From Herbaspirillum sp. meg3 (GTDB lineage Bacteria > Pseudomonadota > Gammaproteobacteria > Burkholderiales > Burkholderiaceae_D): a stretch of DNA of 64,000 nt. The notes under the pieces are model-generated. The model was not told the DNA's origin. It did no database searches and saw only the letters and a program-made list of their open reading frames with translations. Position 1 is the first letter of the stretch. Each line of letters opens with the position of its first letter. The position numbers and the translations under genes were made by a program. Shown here piece after piece: positions 63,330-64,000 of the stretch. The DNA is taken from assembly GCF_002257565.1 (NCBI RefSeq), contig NZ_CP022736.1:2356001-2420000 (forward strand). The letters are read 5' to 3'.

Positions 63330-64000
63330 ATGAAAAAATATGCTCTCGCCATTTCGCTTTCCGCCGCCGGCATGTCCGTTGCCGGAGGCGCCTATGCGCA
63401 AACCAACGTCGCCTCATCGGGCGTCACCATCTACGGGATCATCAATCCCAGCCTGACCTATACCGACAAGGTCGCCAACGCTACGTCAGCCAATCCAACC
63501 GGGACCGGCTCACGTCTGAGCATGGACACCGCCGTGGCGCAAGGTTCGCGCATCGGTTTCAAGGGTGTGGAAGATCTGGGTGATGGTTTGAAAGCACTGT
63601 TCACATTGGAGAACGGCTTCAACGCCGACACCGGCCAGCTGGCGCAGGGCGGTTTGTTCTTTGGCCGTACTGCCATCATTGGCCTGTCCGGCAAGGGCGG
63701 CACCATTTATCTCGGCCGCCAGAAAGATTACATCGACGATCTGGCGCCTTACAACGGCGCGCTGGATTTCGGCAGTCTGGTCAACAACATCCATGCATTG
63801 AATCTGGATCGCACGCAAGGCTCGCGTGTCAATAACTCGGTGCGCTACAACTCGCCGGTGATGGGCGGTGTCACATTGAGCGCCTTGTACGGTTTCGGCG
63901 AGCAGGCCGGATCGACCGGCGCCGGTCAATCCTTTGGTGTGGGCGGTAGCTACAACAACGGTCCGTTGTCGTTGGGCGCTGCGTATTTTCAGAACAAGCT
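63330..64000 (+). CDS. Outer-membrane porin (Burkholderiales type; 3' end outside window)
   Basis: The first 223 residues of a 16-stranded general porin; the gene runs off the right edge. The signal peptide is MKKYALAISLSAAGMSVAGG with an AYA cleavage site before QTNVASSGV. Then come the family landmarks VTIYGIINPSL, SRIGFKGVEDLGDGLKA, FTLENGFNADTGQ, FFGRTAIIGLSGKGGTIYLG and NNSVRYNSP. It is divergent from the DeoR-Ugp operon and may share its operators, so it could be the matching outer-membrane entry route. Confidence 0.92.
   Translation, partial: MKKYALAISLSAAGMSVAGGAYAQTNVASSGVTIYGIINPSLTYTDKVANATSANPTGTGSRLSMDTAVAQGSRIGFKGVEDLGDGLKALFTLENGFNADTGQLAQGGLFFGRTAIIGLSGKGGTIYLGRQKDYIDDLAPYNGALDFGSLVNNIHALNLDRTQGSRVNNSVRYNSPVMGGVTLSALYGFGEQAGSTGAGQSFGVGGSYNNGPLSLGAAYFQNK

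Overview
The window looks like chromosome of a GC-rich, free-living or plant-associated betaproteobacterium of the Oxalobacteraceae, closest in feel to Herbaspirillum. This is inferred from gene content: many LysR, GntR and MocR regulators, several ABC importers, a chromosomal class D beta-lactamase, a membrane gluconate dehydrogenase, a Burkholderiales-type porin and REP-like palindromes. I see no rRNA, tRNA, CRISPR array, prophage, IS element or replication origin. Coding density is high and nearly all genes look intact.

Layout. 0-8.2 kb: a short-chain dehydrogenase running off the left edge, a FadR-type GntR regulator, a LysR regulator, then a minus-strand aminophosphonate (2-aminoethylphosphonate) importer operon ending in an FAD oxidoreductase. 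8.4-15.6 kb: a TonB-like lipoprotein, a fatty-acid-hydroxylase-type membrane protein, an OXA-type beta-lactamase, a MocR regulator divergent from an unusual fusion of a 2Fe-2S/FAD/NAD reductase with an M24 metallopeptidase, and a PAS-diguanylate cyclase. 15.8-20 kb: a three-subunit gluconate 2-dehydrogenase operon with ATGA stop/start overlaps, a short leader ORF and a LacI-type operator. 20-28 kb: small oxidative or hydrolytic genes, then a single-chain indolepyruvate ferredoxin oxidoreductase, an acyl-CoA dehydrogenase and an enoyl-CoA hydratase. 28-39.6 kb: MscS channel, DNA polymerase II, AraC/GyrI regulator, esterases, a frameshifted small secreted protein, a lipid set (PAP2 phosphatase, YegS-type kinase, phosphoesterase), an Fnr-type regulator and an isochorismatase-family hydrolase.

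39.7-48.2 kb: MFS transporter, GlxA-type regulator, a LysR regulator divergent from DoxX and two tandem pirins, a universal stress protein with a DUF4404 protein, a methyltransferase and a small secreted protein. 48.2-51.8 kb: a LysR regulator divergent from a class II aldolase-family gene and an orphan Tat-exported sugar-binding protein. 51.8-57 kb: a TctD/TctE-like two-component system divergent from a nitrate/taurine-type ABC importer with a large palindromic element inside it. 57-63.1 kb: an Ugp-like importer operon led by a DeoR regulator and ended by a GpdQ-like phosphodiesterase. A porin runs off the right edge.

Functionally the window is mostly a set of substrate-capture modules (aminophosphonates, gluconate, glycerophosphodiesters, an aliphatic sulfonate/nitrate-like ligand, aromatic or branched-chain keto acids), each beside its own regulator. 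The most unusual items are the reductase-M24 fusion with its MocR operator, the nested palindrome inside the ABC operon, the double palindrome in front of the DoxX-pirin operon, and the small secreted protein whose reading frame is broken by one missing base.
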